NCBI GenBank assembly: GCA_016784385.1
Contig: JADHUT010000006.1
Coordinates: 1-44,742, forward strand
DNA from: Candidatus Microgenomates bacterium
GTDB taxonomy: Bacteria; Patescibacteriota; Microgenomatia; UBA8517
Direction: 5' to 3'
DNA: 44,742 nucleotides
Below are positions 18,523 to 28,881 of the stretch, piece by piece; the first letter of the stretch is position 1, and each line of letters opens with the position of its first letter. The position numbers were made by a program, and so were the translations under genes. Under the pieces are notes generated by a model, which was not told the origin of the DNA, made no database searches, and saw only the letters and a program-made list of their open reading frames with translations.

Positions 18523-20673
18523 TTAAAAGGCGTGTTCGGTTGAAGCCGCAGGCTCTATGACTTTTGGGCACGTCATCACTTTTTCTTCTAAATACCACTC
18601 CATTTTTCCAAAACAAGGAACTTTTACAAGTCCTTCTGGAACTGGCCACTCAACTGATTTGGTATTTGCCAGCAAACTTCTCATGATTTTATTCCAAATA
18701 GGGGATGCTCCAGTTATTCCTGATGCCACCCTACTCATTGGGGAATTATCGTTATTTCCCACCCATACAGCCACTAGGTAGTTTTGGTTAAAACCTACCG
18801 TTATATTGTCTCTGAGATCGTTACTGGTACCTGTTTTTACTGCAACCTCAGGGTGGTTTGGAATTACAAGTGTTGAGTTGGTTCCAAAAGCTGGAGATCT
18901 GGCGATATTATCCTTTAACACATCAATTAGAAGATATGCCACTCTTGGATCAACCACCTCAACTGGTTCTTCTTGGTTAAATCGGTTCTTGCTTGGGAAA
19001 AGATCTTTATCTTTATAATTTATAATACTACTGATAGTTTTAATTTCAGGTTTTTCTCCAACATTTGCAATAGTGGCATATACAAGGGCTAGGTCAATTA
19101 GTTTTACTTCACCTGCACCCAGGGTTAATGAAAGACCGAATCTGGAAGGGTCAGTCCAGGTTGTAATTCCCATTTTCTGCCCTAATTCAACCATTTTTGA
19201 TACTCCGTATGAAGCCAATATTTTAACAGCTGGGACATTTCTCGATTGTGCAAGGGCTGATCGGAGGGTCATTTTTCCTTTAAACTTTCCATCATAATTT
19301 TTTGGACTGTAGGGAATTGTTCCTGGTACATTAAAAGTAATTGGAGAATCGTCAATTGTGGAGGAAAGTGTCAATCCATTAGAAAGAACATATGCATAGT
19401 TTATAACCTTAATGGACGATCCGGGTTGTCTTGCTCTTGTGGTTACATTTACATTCCCATCCATCTTTGTATCAAAATAATCCTTTGAACCAACCATTGC
19501 CAAAACCTCTCCTGTTTCAGGGTTAAGTACTACAACTGCTCCATTTCCGACATTTAACTTTTTGAGACTGTTTAGTTCTTGTGAAACAATCTTTTCAGTC
19601 AATGCTTGAATTTGGTAATCCAAAGTGGTAACGACTCTCAACCCACCCTTTTCCACCATTTCATCGCCGTAAATTTGTGCTAGTTGGTTTTTAACAAACA
19701 TTACAAAGTGTGGGGCAAGAATCGTTGTCTTGTTTGGTGCAAATGAAATAGGTTGAGTAATGGCCATGTTTTCTTCGTCTTCTGTTATGAATTTATTTAT
19801 TTTCATCAAATAAAGAACTTCACGCTGTTTTGAAAAAGCAAGTTCAGGATTAGGGCCAAACGGAGAATATTTTGTTGGACTTTGCGGAAGACCTGCCAGA
19901 AGTGCTGCTTCTGAAAGGTTTAATTGATCCACGTTTTTACCAAAGTAGTGATTACTGGCTTCTTGTATTCCATATGCGGTGCCACCGAAACTAACTTCAT
20001 TTAGATACATTTCCAATATTTGATCCTTTGAGAAATTCATTTCAACCCCAACAGATAAAATAATCTCACGCAGTTTTCTGACGAATGTTTTTTCAGAGGA
20101 GAGAAGAGCATTTTTAACCAACTGTTGGGTAATGGTTGATCCACCTTGAAGTTTTCCTTCCCTAATGTTTTTATTTAGGGCTCGAAGCATTCCCCTAACT
20201 GAAAAACCTGGGTGTGAGTAAAATTCAGCGTCTTCTGCTGCCAGAGTTGCCAAGCGTACATGTTGGGGGACTTGATCCAAACTTATTAGAGTTCTGTTTT
20301 TATCTTTATATATGGTGTAGAGAAGAATTTTATTTCTGTCATAAATTTTAGTAGATACTTCTTGTTGACGAGTAATAAGCTCTTTGGGGGAGGGTAGACC
20401 TTTTAGAATAAAAAGATAAAAGATAAAGGAAAAAGAAATGACAACAACGACAGGGAGCAGAAAACGCTTTTTCATATGAGGGAGTTTGGTTTTTTTTAAT
20501 TTAAACTTAGGAAGAGTAAGTTTGGGGAGTTTTATTTTTAAAATCATCTTTCCAATAAATAAAAAACTGTGGCCCACACTGTAAAAAACAAACAAAATTG
20601 CAAGAATTATTTTTGAAAGAAGAAAATAAAAGGGTTTACCAATTGTTGATAGAATTGTCCCCAGAAGTTTCAT
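18523..20673 (-). CDS. Class A penicillin-binding protein (PBP1A-like)
   Basis: Glycosyltransferase 'EDAEFYSHPGFSVRGMLRAL...GGSTITQQLVKN', transpeptidase 'RQPGSSIKV', 'VKTGTSNDLRDN'. Confidence 0.9.
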   Translation of the reverse strand: MKLLGTILSTIGKPFYFLLSKIILAILFVFYSVGHSFLFIGKMILKIKLPKLTLPKFKLKKTKLPHMKKRFLLPVVVVISFSFIFYLFILKGLPSPKELITRQQEVSTKIYDRNKILLYTIYKDKNRTLISLDQVPQHVRLATLAAEDAEFYSHPGFSVRGMLRALNKNIREGKLQGGSTITQQLVKNALLSSEKTFVRKLREIILSVGVEMNFSKDQILEMYLNEVSFGGTAYGIQEASNHYFGKNVDQLNLSEAALLAGLPQSPTKYSPFGPNPELAFSKQREVLYLMKINKFITEDEENMAITQPISFAPNKTTILAPHFVMFVKNQLAQIYGDEMVEKGGLRVVTTLDYQIQALTEKIVSQELNSLKKLNVGNGAVVVLNPETGEVLAMVGSKDYFDTKMDGNVNVTTRARQPGSSIKVINYAYVLSNGLTLSSTIDDSPITFNVPGTIPYSPKNYDGKFKGKMTLRSALAQSRNVPAVKILASYGVSKMVELGQKMGITTWTDPSRFGLSLTLGAGEVKLIDLALVYATIANVGEKPEIKTISSIINYKDKDLFPSKNRFNQEEPVEVVDPRVAYLLIDVLKDNIARSPAFGTNSTLVIPNHPEVAVKTGTSNDLRDNITVGFNQNYLVAVWVGNNDNSPMSRVASGITGASPIWNKIMRSLLANTKSVEWPVPEGLVKVPCFGKMEWYLEEKVMTCPKVIEPAASTEHAF

Positions 20674-20718
20674 TGCGATACTATAACACTATAGTTTGAG
20701 GGTGAAAAGTATAAAATG

Positions 20719-21126
20719 TCAATTAGATGGCTGTGGATGTAATTTAAGGCCGGGTATTTTGGAGAAGTGCTTGATGTTTTTTGTGGCTAGAGTTAAATTT
20801 TTTGTTAGTGCAGTAGATCCAATAATAAGATCGAAATCTTCTAATTTTGCACCCTTTTTTTCAAGTTCAATTTTTAAATCCACGAAAGTATCGGCCACTG
20901 TTTGGTTGAATTCAACTGTTTTAATATTCAATTCTTTGACAAAACCATTAAAATGGGCCAAGTTTTTGTCAGGATTATATGATCTTTTTATACCATATAA
21001 AATTTCCGCCCAAGTAATGACACTTATAAATAAGTTACTTTTTGATTTAGTAATAATGAAGGATAAGAAATCACTTTTTTTGTTTAAATGGTCAATAATA
21101 ACATCACTGTCTATGAGTAACCCCAT
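20719..21126 (-). CDS. PIN-domain toxin (VapC-like)
   Basis: 'MGLLIDSDVIIDHLNKKS...KLEDFDLIIGSTALTKNLTLATKNIKHFSKIPGL'. Confidence 0.85.
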   Translation of the reverse strand: MGLLIDSDVIIDHLNKKSDFLSFIITKSKSNLFISVITWAEILYGIKRSYNPDKNLAHFNGFVKELNIKTVEFNQTVADTFVDLKIELEKKGAKLEDFDLIIGSTALTKNLTLATKNIKHFSKIPGLKLHPQPSN

Positions 21127-21128
21127 TT

Positions 21129-21392
21129 TTATTTAAGTATTTTTACACTTTTTCTAAAAGATTTTGTGTATTTTTTAATCTTTTCAGTATCGTCTACACT
21201 CCAAACTCCTGCGTATTTTTTTAATATATCGGATCTGGAGGACACCTTGTTTATGGGATTTGTCACTTTAACGATTCTGACCATTGGTTTACCCATTTTT
21301 TCAACAACTATGTCGTAATTGCTATAATAGGCCAGATTCATTAGTTCTCCAAGGTTTTTTCTAGCTTCATACGCGGACACTACTTTTAACAT
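21129..21392 (-). CDS. Phd/YefM-like antitoxin
   Basis: Likely start MLKVVSAYEARKNLGELMNLAYYSNYDIVVEKMGKPMVRIV at 21392. Confidence 0.8.
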   Translation of the reverse strand: MLKVVSAYEARKNLGELMNLAYYSNYDIVVEKMGKPMVRIVKVTNPINKVSSRSDILKKYAGVWSVDDTEKIKKYTKSFRKSVKILK

Positions 21393-21401
21393 ATTGAACA
21401 A

Positions 21402-21430
21402 ATTGTACAATATGTACAATATACTGTCAA
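21402..21430 (-). promoter_or_regulatory. Promoter/operator of Phd-PIN module
   Basis: Reverse strand TTGACA (21430-21425), N17, TACAAT (21407-21402); inverted repeat ATTGTACA-ata-TGTACAAT (21402-21420). Confidence 0.75.
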
Positions 21431-21447
21431 TACCAAAGTAAACAAAT

Positions 21448-23694
21448 TCACCGAAGTGGGTAACGGATAGTTGCAGAGGCGCTTGCAATAGGACAGTCCA
21501 TACAATAAATGGCTCCAGTAGGATCTATGTAAACTGATTTATTTTGAGTTTCTACTTGTTCAGGTAGAGCTGAGGAGTTTGCAATTTGACCTGTGTCTTT
21601 GAAAATTTGGACATCTTGAGTAGTGATACCTACTGAAGCTGGAACTGTATTTTTTAAAAAATACTCAAATCTTGTAGGGCATCCTGGGTTGTTTGTATCT
21701 CCAGAGGGTAATCCTCCCACATTGGAACAAATGTTAGCGCCAACTACGTCTTCTGGTTGAAGGGGCCATGCGTGGCCATCATCATCAGGGCTGTAATTAC
21801 CTTCTTCTGCAATTTCCAACACCTTTCCCATAATCTTGTTCCAGATAGGGGATGCTCCTGATACACCTGACACAGAAGCCCCCATTGATGAATTGTCATT
21901 GTTTCCAACCCATACAACAGCAACAGCGTGTTTGGTGTATCCAATAGTCCAGTTGTCTCTTCTGTCATTAGTGGTTCCTGTTTTAACAGATACTTCAGGG
22001 TGGCCTTTTACATTAAGGAAGGAGCTTGGTCCAAAGGCTTGTATTCTTGCGTTATTGTCATGGAGTATGTGTGAGATTATAAATGTTACTCCAGTATCTA
22101 GTATCCTCTCTCCTGTTAGTTGTATTTCTTCGGTGTCAACTTCTTCTAATACTTTTCCTTTCCAGGTTTCGACCTTTGTAATTGCCACCAGGTCTTGCTT
22201 TATACCACTATTAGCCAGGACTCCAAAAGCAGTTGCCATGTCAATTGGTCTTACCTCTCCACCACCCAGAGTTAGAGATAGTCCATAATTGTCAGGATCT
22301 TGATATGTAGTGAGACCCATATTTCTTGCGAACTTCACGAAATTTTCAATTGAGTTTAGTGCCAACACTTTAACTGCTGGTATATTGTATGAGTTTCCAA
22401 GTGCAAATCTAATTTGGGTTAGCCCATGATACCCACCATCATAATTTACAGGGCAATACAGAGATTGACCTGTAACTGAGAAACAAGTTGGGATATCAGC
22501 CAGTGTTGTGGCAGCAGTTATTTTTTCATCAGCAATTCCAAGTGCATAATTAAGTGGTTTTATAGATGAACCAGGTTGCCTGTGTGCAAGCGTTACATTT
22601 ACTTTTCCATCTTCGTCTTCTGCAAAATAGTCTTTGGACCCCACCATTGCCAAGATTTCACCAGTTGAGGGGTGAGTAACTATTGCAGCCCCATTTCCAA
22701 CTTCGTATTGTGCAAGTTTTGCAACTTCTGTAGCTACTGCCGTCTGGGCAAATTCTTGTAAATCAAGATCAAGTGTAGTGGTGACACGCAATCCTCCTTG
22801 TTCAACCATCTTTTCGCCATATTTTTCAACCAACTGGTCTTTTATCCAAAGAGCAAAATGGGGGGCAACAGGCGCTTCAATTTGGGAGTATTTTAGCTCA
22901 ACTTCAAAAGCCTCGTCAGCTTGTCCTTGGTCAATGTAGCCAGCTTTTACCATTTGGTTTAGTACTTCACGTTGCCTTTCTTTTGCAAGTTCAGGGCGTG
23001 CTCCAAAGGGAGAGTATCTTGTTGGGCTTTGAGGAAGTCCTGCAATTAATGAAGCCTCAGCCAAGTTTAAGTTTTTAGCGGGCTTACCAAAGTAAAGTTC
23101 ACTTGCAGATTCTATGCCATATGCAGTAGAGCCATATGGAATTTGATTTAGATACATTTCCAAAATTTGGTCCTTTGAATAAATTCCCTCTACTATAATA
23201 GTAAGGAAGAATTCACGGGCTTTTCGCCTTATTGTTCTTTCAGGGGTCAGTAGAGCATTTTTGACCAACTGTTGGGTTAGAGTAGAGCCACCTTCAACTT
23301 TTCCTCTCGTTACTATTTTAAAGGCTGCCCTTGCAATTCCAGTGAATGAAAAACCATAGTGTTTGTAAAAGTCTTTGTCTTCAATTGCAATAGTTGAAGT
23401 TTTAACGTATTCAGGAAGACTGCTCAGCTCCACAGGGCTTCTTCTGGTGTCGGTATAAATTTCATACAGAAGTTTTCCATTTCTGTCGAGCAATCTGGTG
23501 GAGACGGGAATGTTGGGGGATGATAGATTTGTTGGTAATGGAATTCCCCAAAGAAGCCATACAAAAAAAATAGTTAACACACTCCAAAAGGCAACTTTTT
23601 TCCTGTTGTTAACAACAGAAAGGGAATTTTTTATTCTACTAAATAGTGGTATTTTTGTCGTAGTTATGTTTTGTTTTTTATCTGGGTCCTCCAT
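21448..23694 (-). CDS. Class A penicillin-binding protein (PBP1A-like), second copy
   Basis: 'EDKDFYKHYGFSFTGIARA...GGSTLTQQLVKNALL', 'RQPGSSIKPLNYALG', 'VKTGTTNDRRDNW'. Start MEDPDKKQN chosen. Confidence 0.9.
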   Translation of the reverse strand: MEDPDKKQNITTTKIPLFSRIKNSLSVVNNRKKVAFWSVLTIFFVWLLWGIPLPTNLSSPNIPVSTRLLDRNGKLLYEIYTDTRRSPVELSSLPEYVKTSTIAIEDKDFYKHYGFSFTGIARAAFKIVTRGKVEGGSTLTQQLVKNALLTPERTIRRKAREFFLTIIVEGIYSKDQILEMYLNQIPYGSTAYGIESASELYFGKPAKNLNLAEASLIAGLPQSPTRYSPFGARPELAKERQREVLNQMVKAGYIDQGQADEAFEVELKYSQIEAPVAPHFALWIKDQLVEKYGEKMVEQGGLRVTTTLDLDLQEFAQTAVATEVAKLAQYEVGNGAAIVTHPSTGEILAMVGSKDYFAEDEDGKVNVTLAHRQPGSSIKPLNYALGIADEKITAATTLADIPTCFSVTGQSLYCPVNYDGGYHGLTQIRFALGNSYNIPAVKVLALNSIENFVKFARNMGLTTYQDPDNYGLSLTLGGGEVRPIDMATAFGVLANSGIKQDLVAITKVETWKGKVLEEVDTEEIQLTGERILDTGVTFIISHILHDNNARIQAFGPSSFLNVKGHPEVSVKTGTTNDRRDNWTIGYTKHAVAVVWVGNNDNSSMGASVSGVSGASPIWNKIMGKVLEIAEEGNYSPDDDGHAWPLQPEDVVGANICSNVGGLPSGDTNNPGCPTRFEYFLKNTVPASVGITTQDVQIFKDTGQIANSSALPEQVETQNKSVYIDPTGAIYCMDCPIASASATIRYPLR

Positions 23695-23718
23695 GATATG
23701 ATCAAGTATAATCAAATT

Positions 23719-24234
23719 ATGGACTTTAATCTAGAAAAAAGAATTTGGTGGGATTATGCAGAAGAAGATTTGAGAGAACTTCTGGAAGCTTCTATTTTTT
23801 TGCTTAATACTGTTCGTAGTTGGGGAGGAGATCTTTCTGGCGGGAAAGAAGAATTCCATGATTATTCATTTTGTGTTTTTCCTGCAGCCAAAGCATATGA
23901 GGGGTATTTAAAAAAAGTATTTTTAGATATGGGTTTTATAAACGAAAAGGCGTACTTTGGTAAGCATTTCAGAATAGGAAAGGCACTAAATCCCGCTTTG
24001 GAAAAAAAATACAGAGGGAAGGACAATGTATATGATCAGATAGTTAAGTACTGTGGTGGAAAAGATCTTGCAGATACTCTTTGGGAGGCATGGAGAAAAG
24101 GGAGAAACTTGATAACCCATTGGTTTCCAAATGAAAAAAATGCAATTACTTTTTCTCAAGCTCAAGATCGTGTCAACATGATTTTGTCTGCAATGGATAT
24201 GGTTTTTAAGGAGTGTAAGGTAAGCGAAGCTTAA
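23719..24234 (+). CDS. HEPN-like domain protein
   Basis: 'RKGRNLITHWF' carries the Rx4H HEPN motif; TATAAT 6 nt upstream of ATG 23719. Confidence 0.55.
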   Translation: MDFNLEKRIWWDYAEEDLRELLEASIFLLNTVRSWGGDLSGGKEEFHDYSFCVFPAAKAYEGYLKKVFLDMGFINEKAYFGKHFRIGKALNPALEKKYRGKDNVYDQIVKYCGGKDLADTLWEAWRKGRNLITHWFPNEKNAITFSQAQDRVNMILSAMDMVFKECKVSEA

Positions 24235-24257
24235 AAAATCTGATATTAAAAAAGAAA

Positions 24258-24914
24258 ATGTCGAAACAAACTGATACAAAAGGAGTAAAGTATGCGGTAT
24301 CCCTTGCAACATATTTGTTGATTGTATGGGGTTTTTATCGGTTTTTGTTCCAATTTCCAGAAACCATTGAGGAACTAGTACTAAAGCCAGTTGTTTGGCT
24401 TGTACCAGTATTTTATTTACTCAAAAAAGAGGGGAGTAAATTAAGCTCAGTTGGTATAACCACCAAAAATCTTTTTCCGGCCATTTACTTTGCATTAGGT
24501 CTTGGAATTTTCTTCTTGTTGGAAGCACTTGTCGTGAATTTTGTAAAATATGGAGGTAATTTTAGTTTCAATTCAAATATAGGAACCTTGCCGCTTTTGA
24601 CATCTTTTGGTCTTTCTTTTGCAACGGCGGTCTCTGAAGAGATTTCGTTTAGAGGGTACATATTTACCCGCATTTGGGCAGGAGTGAAATCAGAATGGCT
24701 TGCAAATATTATTACTAGTTTTTTTTGGGCACTAATTCATACTCCAATAACTTTTTTTGTATGGAAGTTGGATTTTTCAGCAGCGCTAATTTATCTATTG
24801 TTAACAACACTTTTTGGTATTGGTTCAGCATTTGTGTACGCAAGAACTAAAAACATATTTTCTTCAGTACTGTTGCATGTCTTGTGGCAGTGGCCAATAA
24901 TACTATTTAGGTAA
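24258..24914 (+). CDS. CPBP-family intramembrane protease
   Basis: 'AVSEEISFRGYIFTRI' (EExxxR), 'WALIHTP', 'LLHVLWQW'. Confidence 0.85.
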   Translation: MSKQTDTKGVKYAVSLATYLLIVWGFYRFLFQFPETIEELVLKPVVWLVPVFYLLKKEGSKLSSVGITTKNLFPAIYFALGLGIFFLLEALVVNFVKYGGNFSFNSNIGTLPLLTSFGLSFATAVSEEISFRGYIFTRIWAGVKSEWLANIITSFFWALIHTPITFFVWKLDFSAALIYLLLTTLFGIGSAFVYARTKNIFSSVLLHVLWQWPIILFR

Positions 24915-24957
24915 GGTTTGATTGGTTTGACGAGAGAGTATATAATTATCAACACTC

Positions 24958-25569
24958 ATGATAGAAAAGACTGTAGTTATTTTTTCCTCAATTATATTAG
25001 CTCTTACCATACTTGCTGTATCAATTTTCAGAGGAGCCACTCCTCGTTATGCATTTTCTCCAGCAACCCCAATTCCTAAAAGTGAAGCAAAAGAAGAAAT
25101 GGTGGAAATTGATTATCAACTACCTTACCCTGGTAAGGTAATACCGGGTGACTTTCTTTGGTACCCTAAAGTACTTCGAGACAAGCTTCAATATCTATTG
25201 TCCTTTACACCACAAAAGAAAGCAGAATTTAATCTTTTGTGTGCAAACAAAAGACTTGGTATGGCACTAATGTTATTTGAAAATGGGAAGCCGGATTTGG
25301 CATATTCTACCTTGACTAAGTCTGAAAAGTATTTAGAAAATGTGTTTACCAATAATCCTGAAGATATACAATTTTTAAAAGAACTGTCCAATGCTTCATT
25401 AAAACACATCCAAGTAATAGAGCAACTTTTAGTACCGCTCTCTCCAGAAGATCTTCAACCAAAAGTAATTGAGTCAGCCAACAAAGCAAGAAATTCTTAC
25501 AATAAAGCACGCGACCTACTAAGGTCAAAAGGGGAAGTGGCCCCAACAAATCCCTTTGAATCTGAATAA
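24958..25569 (+). CDS. DUF5667-like exported protein
   Basis: 'PGDFLWYPKVLRDKLQYLLSFTPQKKAEFNLLCANKRLGMA'. Confidence 0.65.
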   Translation: MIEKTVVIFSSIILALTILAVSIFRGATPRYAFSPATPIPKSEAKEEMVEIDYQLPYPGKVIPGDFLWYPKVLRDKLQYLLSFTPQKKAEFNLLCANKRLGMALMLFENGKPDLAYSTLTKSEKYLENVFTNNPEDIQFLKELSNASLKHIQVIEQLLVPLSPEDLQPKVIESANKARNSYNKARDLLRSKGEVAPTNPFESE

Positions 25570-25665
25570 ACTCCCCCCTTTGTAATATAAATCTTGTGCA
25601 TTTTTTCTGGTGTTTATTTTTTTAATTTCTGCACTATTTCCGCGAGCAATTTATTCTCTCTTTTT

Positions 25666-25857
25666 TTAGCTATGCGCTACGGGTAGCTTGATATAGATAA
25701 ACATATTTGTTAGTAGTTGACTTACTAGGACTAGTGTTTCAATATCAATTCTGTCACTAGGGTTAGCGTATTTGCTTTCCACATGTGAAACTTGGTTATT
25801 CTTTGTGAAAACAAAAAGTAAATATGAAATGTCCATTTTGCAGCAACACCGATACAC
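25666..25857 (-). pseudogene. Possible remnant of an XRE-type HTH protein
   Basis: 'NNQVSHVESKYANPSDRIDIETLVLVSQLL' resembles the second half of an XRE HTH domain; N-terminal half absent. Confidence 0.3.
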
Positions 25858-26264
25858 AAGTTTTGGAGTCGAGAGTGTCAGAAGATGGTCATGGAATGAG
25901 AAGAAGAAGAGAGTGTGGTAAGTGTAAAAAAAGATTTACTACGCAAGAGTTGGTTAGAAAGTCGGCTCTCTGGGTTATTAAAAATGACGGCAAGAGAGAA
26001 CTTTTTGAAAAAGAGAAAATTAAAAAAGGAATACTGCGAGCAATTGAAAAAAGACCAGTATCGATGGATCTTGTAAATGAAGTACTAGATCAGGTGGAGC
26101 AGGAAATGCTTCGAGCTGAAAAAGAAGAAGTGCAAAGTAGGGCAGTAGGAAATGCAGTTTTAAAAAGACTTAAAAAAATTGACAAAGTAGCATGGTTAAG
26201 ATTTGCAAGTGTATACATGAGGTTTGAGGAATTAGAAGATTTCGAAAAATGGCTAGAAAAATAA
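25824..26264 (+). CDS. nrdR: Transcriptional repressor NrdR
   Basis: 'MKCPFCSNTDTQVLESRVSEDGHGMRRRRECGKCKKRFTTQE' plus ATP-cone. Confidence 0.95.
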   Translation: MKCPFCSNTDTQVLESRVSEDGHGMRRRRECGKCKKRFTTQELVRKSALWVIKNDGKRELFEKEKIKKGILRAIEKRPVSMDLVNEVLDQVEQEMLRAEKEEVQSRAVGNAVLKRLKKIDKVAWLRFASVYMRFEELEDFEKWLEK

Positions 26265-28840
26265 AAACAAAAGGTAAAGTAAAAAAAAGATTGAATAACA
26301 AGATATCTTTTAAAGATTTTGTTGCTCCAACACACGAGTCTATAAAGGAGGAAATTAAAAAGAAAGTTGGTATTCAACCTAAAAGGCCAACTGACTTGCA
26401 AAATGGCAATTGGACTGAACAATCATTGAAGGTTTTAAAAGAAAGATATTTGATGAAAGACAATGATTTGAACCCCATCGAAACCCCTGAAGATATGATT
26501 TGGAGAGTTTCTTGGGAGATTGCCTCATCAGAAGCCAGATGGGGAAGTGATGAAAAGCAGGTAATGGAGTCGGCGCGAGATTTTTACAATCTAATGATAT
26601 CTCGCAAATTTATGCCAAATTCTCCAACACTTATGAACGCGGGTACCGGTAACGGATTGCAGTATTCTGCTTGCTTTGTTCTTCCAGTTGAGGACTCAAT
26701 GGAGGGTATATTTGATGCCTTAAAATACCAGGCAATTATCCACAAAACTGGTGGTGGTACTGGATTTTCTTTTAACAGGTTAAGGCCGTTTGGATCTATT
26801 GTTAAAACAAGCTCGGGTACAGCATCAGGGCCAGTTTCTTTCATGAGAATTTTTGACGCATCAACCAATGAAGTGAAGCAAGGTGGAAAAAGAAGGGGGG
26901 CCAATATGGGAATATTGAGAGTTGATCATCCTGATATTTTGGAATTTATTCACTGTAAAGAAGAGGGTGGAATAACCAACTTCAATATTTCAGTAGGAAT
27001 TACAGATAAATTTATGCAAGCTTACAAAAATGATGAAGGTTATGAGCTTGTGGACCCTAGAACTAATGAAGTGATGAAAACTTTGTCTGCAAGAGAAGTT
27101 TTTGATGAGATCGCAGATGGAGCCCATAGAACTGGAGACCCCGGATTGATCTTTTTAGACAAGATGAACAGAGGGTCTTCCAACCCTGTTCCGTCTCTCG
27201 GTCCAATAGAAGCAACTAATCCATGCGGAGAGCAAATGTTATATCCATATGATGCATGCAACTTGGGAAGTATATTTTTAACCTATTTTGTCAAAGATGA
27301 AAAAGGTCTATCGCTTAATAAGCGAATTGATTGGGAAGGATTAAAAGAAGCTACGAGAATTGCTACAAGATTTTTAGATAATGTAATCGAAGTTAATCCA
27401 TACCCTCTTGAAGAAATAAGGAAAACAGTTCATTCAATTAGAAGAATAGGGTTGGGTATTGGTGGTTGGGCTGACATGCTCCTTTCACTGGGAATTCCTT
27501 ATGATTCTCAAAAGGCTCTAGATTTAGCAGGAAAAGTGATGAAAACTATTCAAAAAGAGGCAGTTTCAGAAACACAAAAACTGGCTATATCTAGAGGTGC
27601 ATTTCCTCTTTTTGAAAATTCAATTTACAAAAACAAAACTCCTAGGAGAAATTCTACAGTCACCACAATTGCTCCAACAGGCACAATATCAATTATTGCG
27701 GGTTCCAGTTCTGGAATTGAACCCTTGTTTGCAATTGCATATCAGCACATTGTAAAAGACAAGCATTTTGACAGAAAGATGTCATTTATTAATCCATACT
27801 TTGAAGAAGTGGCAAAGAGTGAAGGTTTTTGGAGTCCTGAACTTATGGATAAAGTTTCAGAACATGGAGTAGTTAGAGGGTTAACCGAAATTCCAGAAAA
27901 AACAAGAAAAGTTTTTGGAACTTCCCACGAGATTGACCCAATTTGGCATATTAAAACTCAGTCAATTTTTCAAAAATATACTGAAAATGCAGTTAGTAAA
28001 ACTATTAATTTAAGACACGATGTCACGGTGGACGATGTAAAAGATGCTTATATACAATCATGGGAAAGTGAGTGTAAAGGGGTTACGGTATTTAGAGATG
28101 GTTGCAAAGATGCTCAAGTACTAAATCTTGGAGTAAAAGATAAAGCTAAAAATGTCGAAGAAATACAAGACGTGGTAGTTGATGAAGATCCCCTAAGACA
28201 AAGGCCGTATGTGGTGACAGGGTCAACTTATAAAATGGGAACTCCTGTTGGTACTGCATTTGTAACTATAAATGAAGACACTGAAGGCCAACCTCTGGAA
28301 GTGTTTATTAATGTTGGTAAAGCCGGGAGTGATGTTGCAGCGATGGCAGAAGCTTTGGGTAGAACCATTTCCACTTCATTAAAATTCAAAGGAGGAGTTA
28401 CTGCCACAGAGCGAGCCAGAGAATTTGCAGAACAATTAGCAGGAATTGGTGGGAGAAGGTCAATTGGTTTTGGACCAACAAAAATAAGATCCCTGCCAGA
28501 TGCAGTAGCTGGGGCACTTTCTATCCACTATAAATTTGGAATTAACGGATACCATCTGAGCCCTCAGATTTTTAATGGAGACAAGGTATATACAAATGGG
28601 CAAGCAAATACACAAGAGATTGGGACGGAAGAACCCACAAAAGAAGAAACTGAAAAAGTTTCAGGAGATTTGTTTGTAGCAGACAGCGAAAAAGCAAACG
28701 AATCAGATTATCTGCAACTTTCCACAGACCAGACACATGCCCAAAAACCAGGTGATATTTGTCCTTCTTGCGGGGCCAGCGCATTAGTTTTTCAAGAAGG
28801 GTGTTCAAAATGCCACGCATGTGGACATAGTGAGTGTTAA
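26249..28840 (+). CDS. nrdJ: Adenosylcobalamin-dependent (class II) ribonucleotide reductase
   Basis: 863 aa; 'SPTLMNAGTGNGLQYSACFVLPVEDSMEGIFDAL', 'NPCGEQ', C-terminal CxxC zinc-ribbon. Confidence 0.9.
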   Translation: MARKIKTKGKVKKRLNNKISFKDFVAPTHESIKEEIKKKVGIQPKRPTDLQNGNWTEQSLKVLKERYLMKDNDLNPIETPEDMIWRVSWEIASSEARWGSDEKQVMESARDFYNLMISRKFMPNSPTLMNAGTGNGLQYSACFVLPVEDSMEGIFDALKYQAIIHKTGGGTGFSFNRLRPFGSIVKTSSGTASGPVSFMRIFDASTNEVKQGGKRRGANMGILRVDHPDILEFIHCKEEGGITNFNISVGITDKFMQAYKNDEGYELVDPRTNEVMKTLSAREVFDEIADGAHRTGDPGLIFLDKMNRGSSNPVPSLGPIEATNPCGEQMLYPYDACNLGSIFLTYFVKDEKGLSLNKRIDWEGLKEATRIATRFLDNVIEVNPYPLEEIRKTVHSIRRIGLGIGGWADMLLSLGIPYDSQKALDLAGKVMKTIQKEAVSETQKLAISRGAFPLFENSIYKNKTPRRNSTVTTIAPTGTISIIAGSSSGIEPLFAIAYQHIVKDKHFDRKMSFINPYFEEVAKSEGFWSPELMDKVSEHGVVRGLTEIPEKTRKVFGTSHEIDPIWHIKTQSIFQKYTENAVSKTINLRHDVTVDDVKDAYIQSWESECKGVTVFRDGCKDAQVLNLGVKDKAKNVEEIQDVVVDEDPLRQRPYVVTGSTYKMGTPVGTAFVTINEDTEGQPLEVFINVGKAGSDVAAMAEALGRTISTSLKFKGGVTATERAREFAEQLAGIGGRRSIGFGPTKIRSLPDAVAGALSIHYKFGINGYHLSPQIFNGDKVYTNGQANTQEIGTEEPTKEETEKVSGDLFVADSEKANESDYLQLSTDQTHAQKPGDICPSCGASALVFQEGCSKCHACGHSEC

Positions 28841-28881
28841 AGTCCTTTCAATAAAACAAATCCGGCCCACTTTGGTATGAT

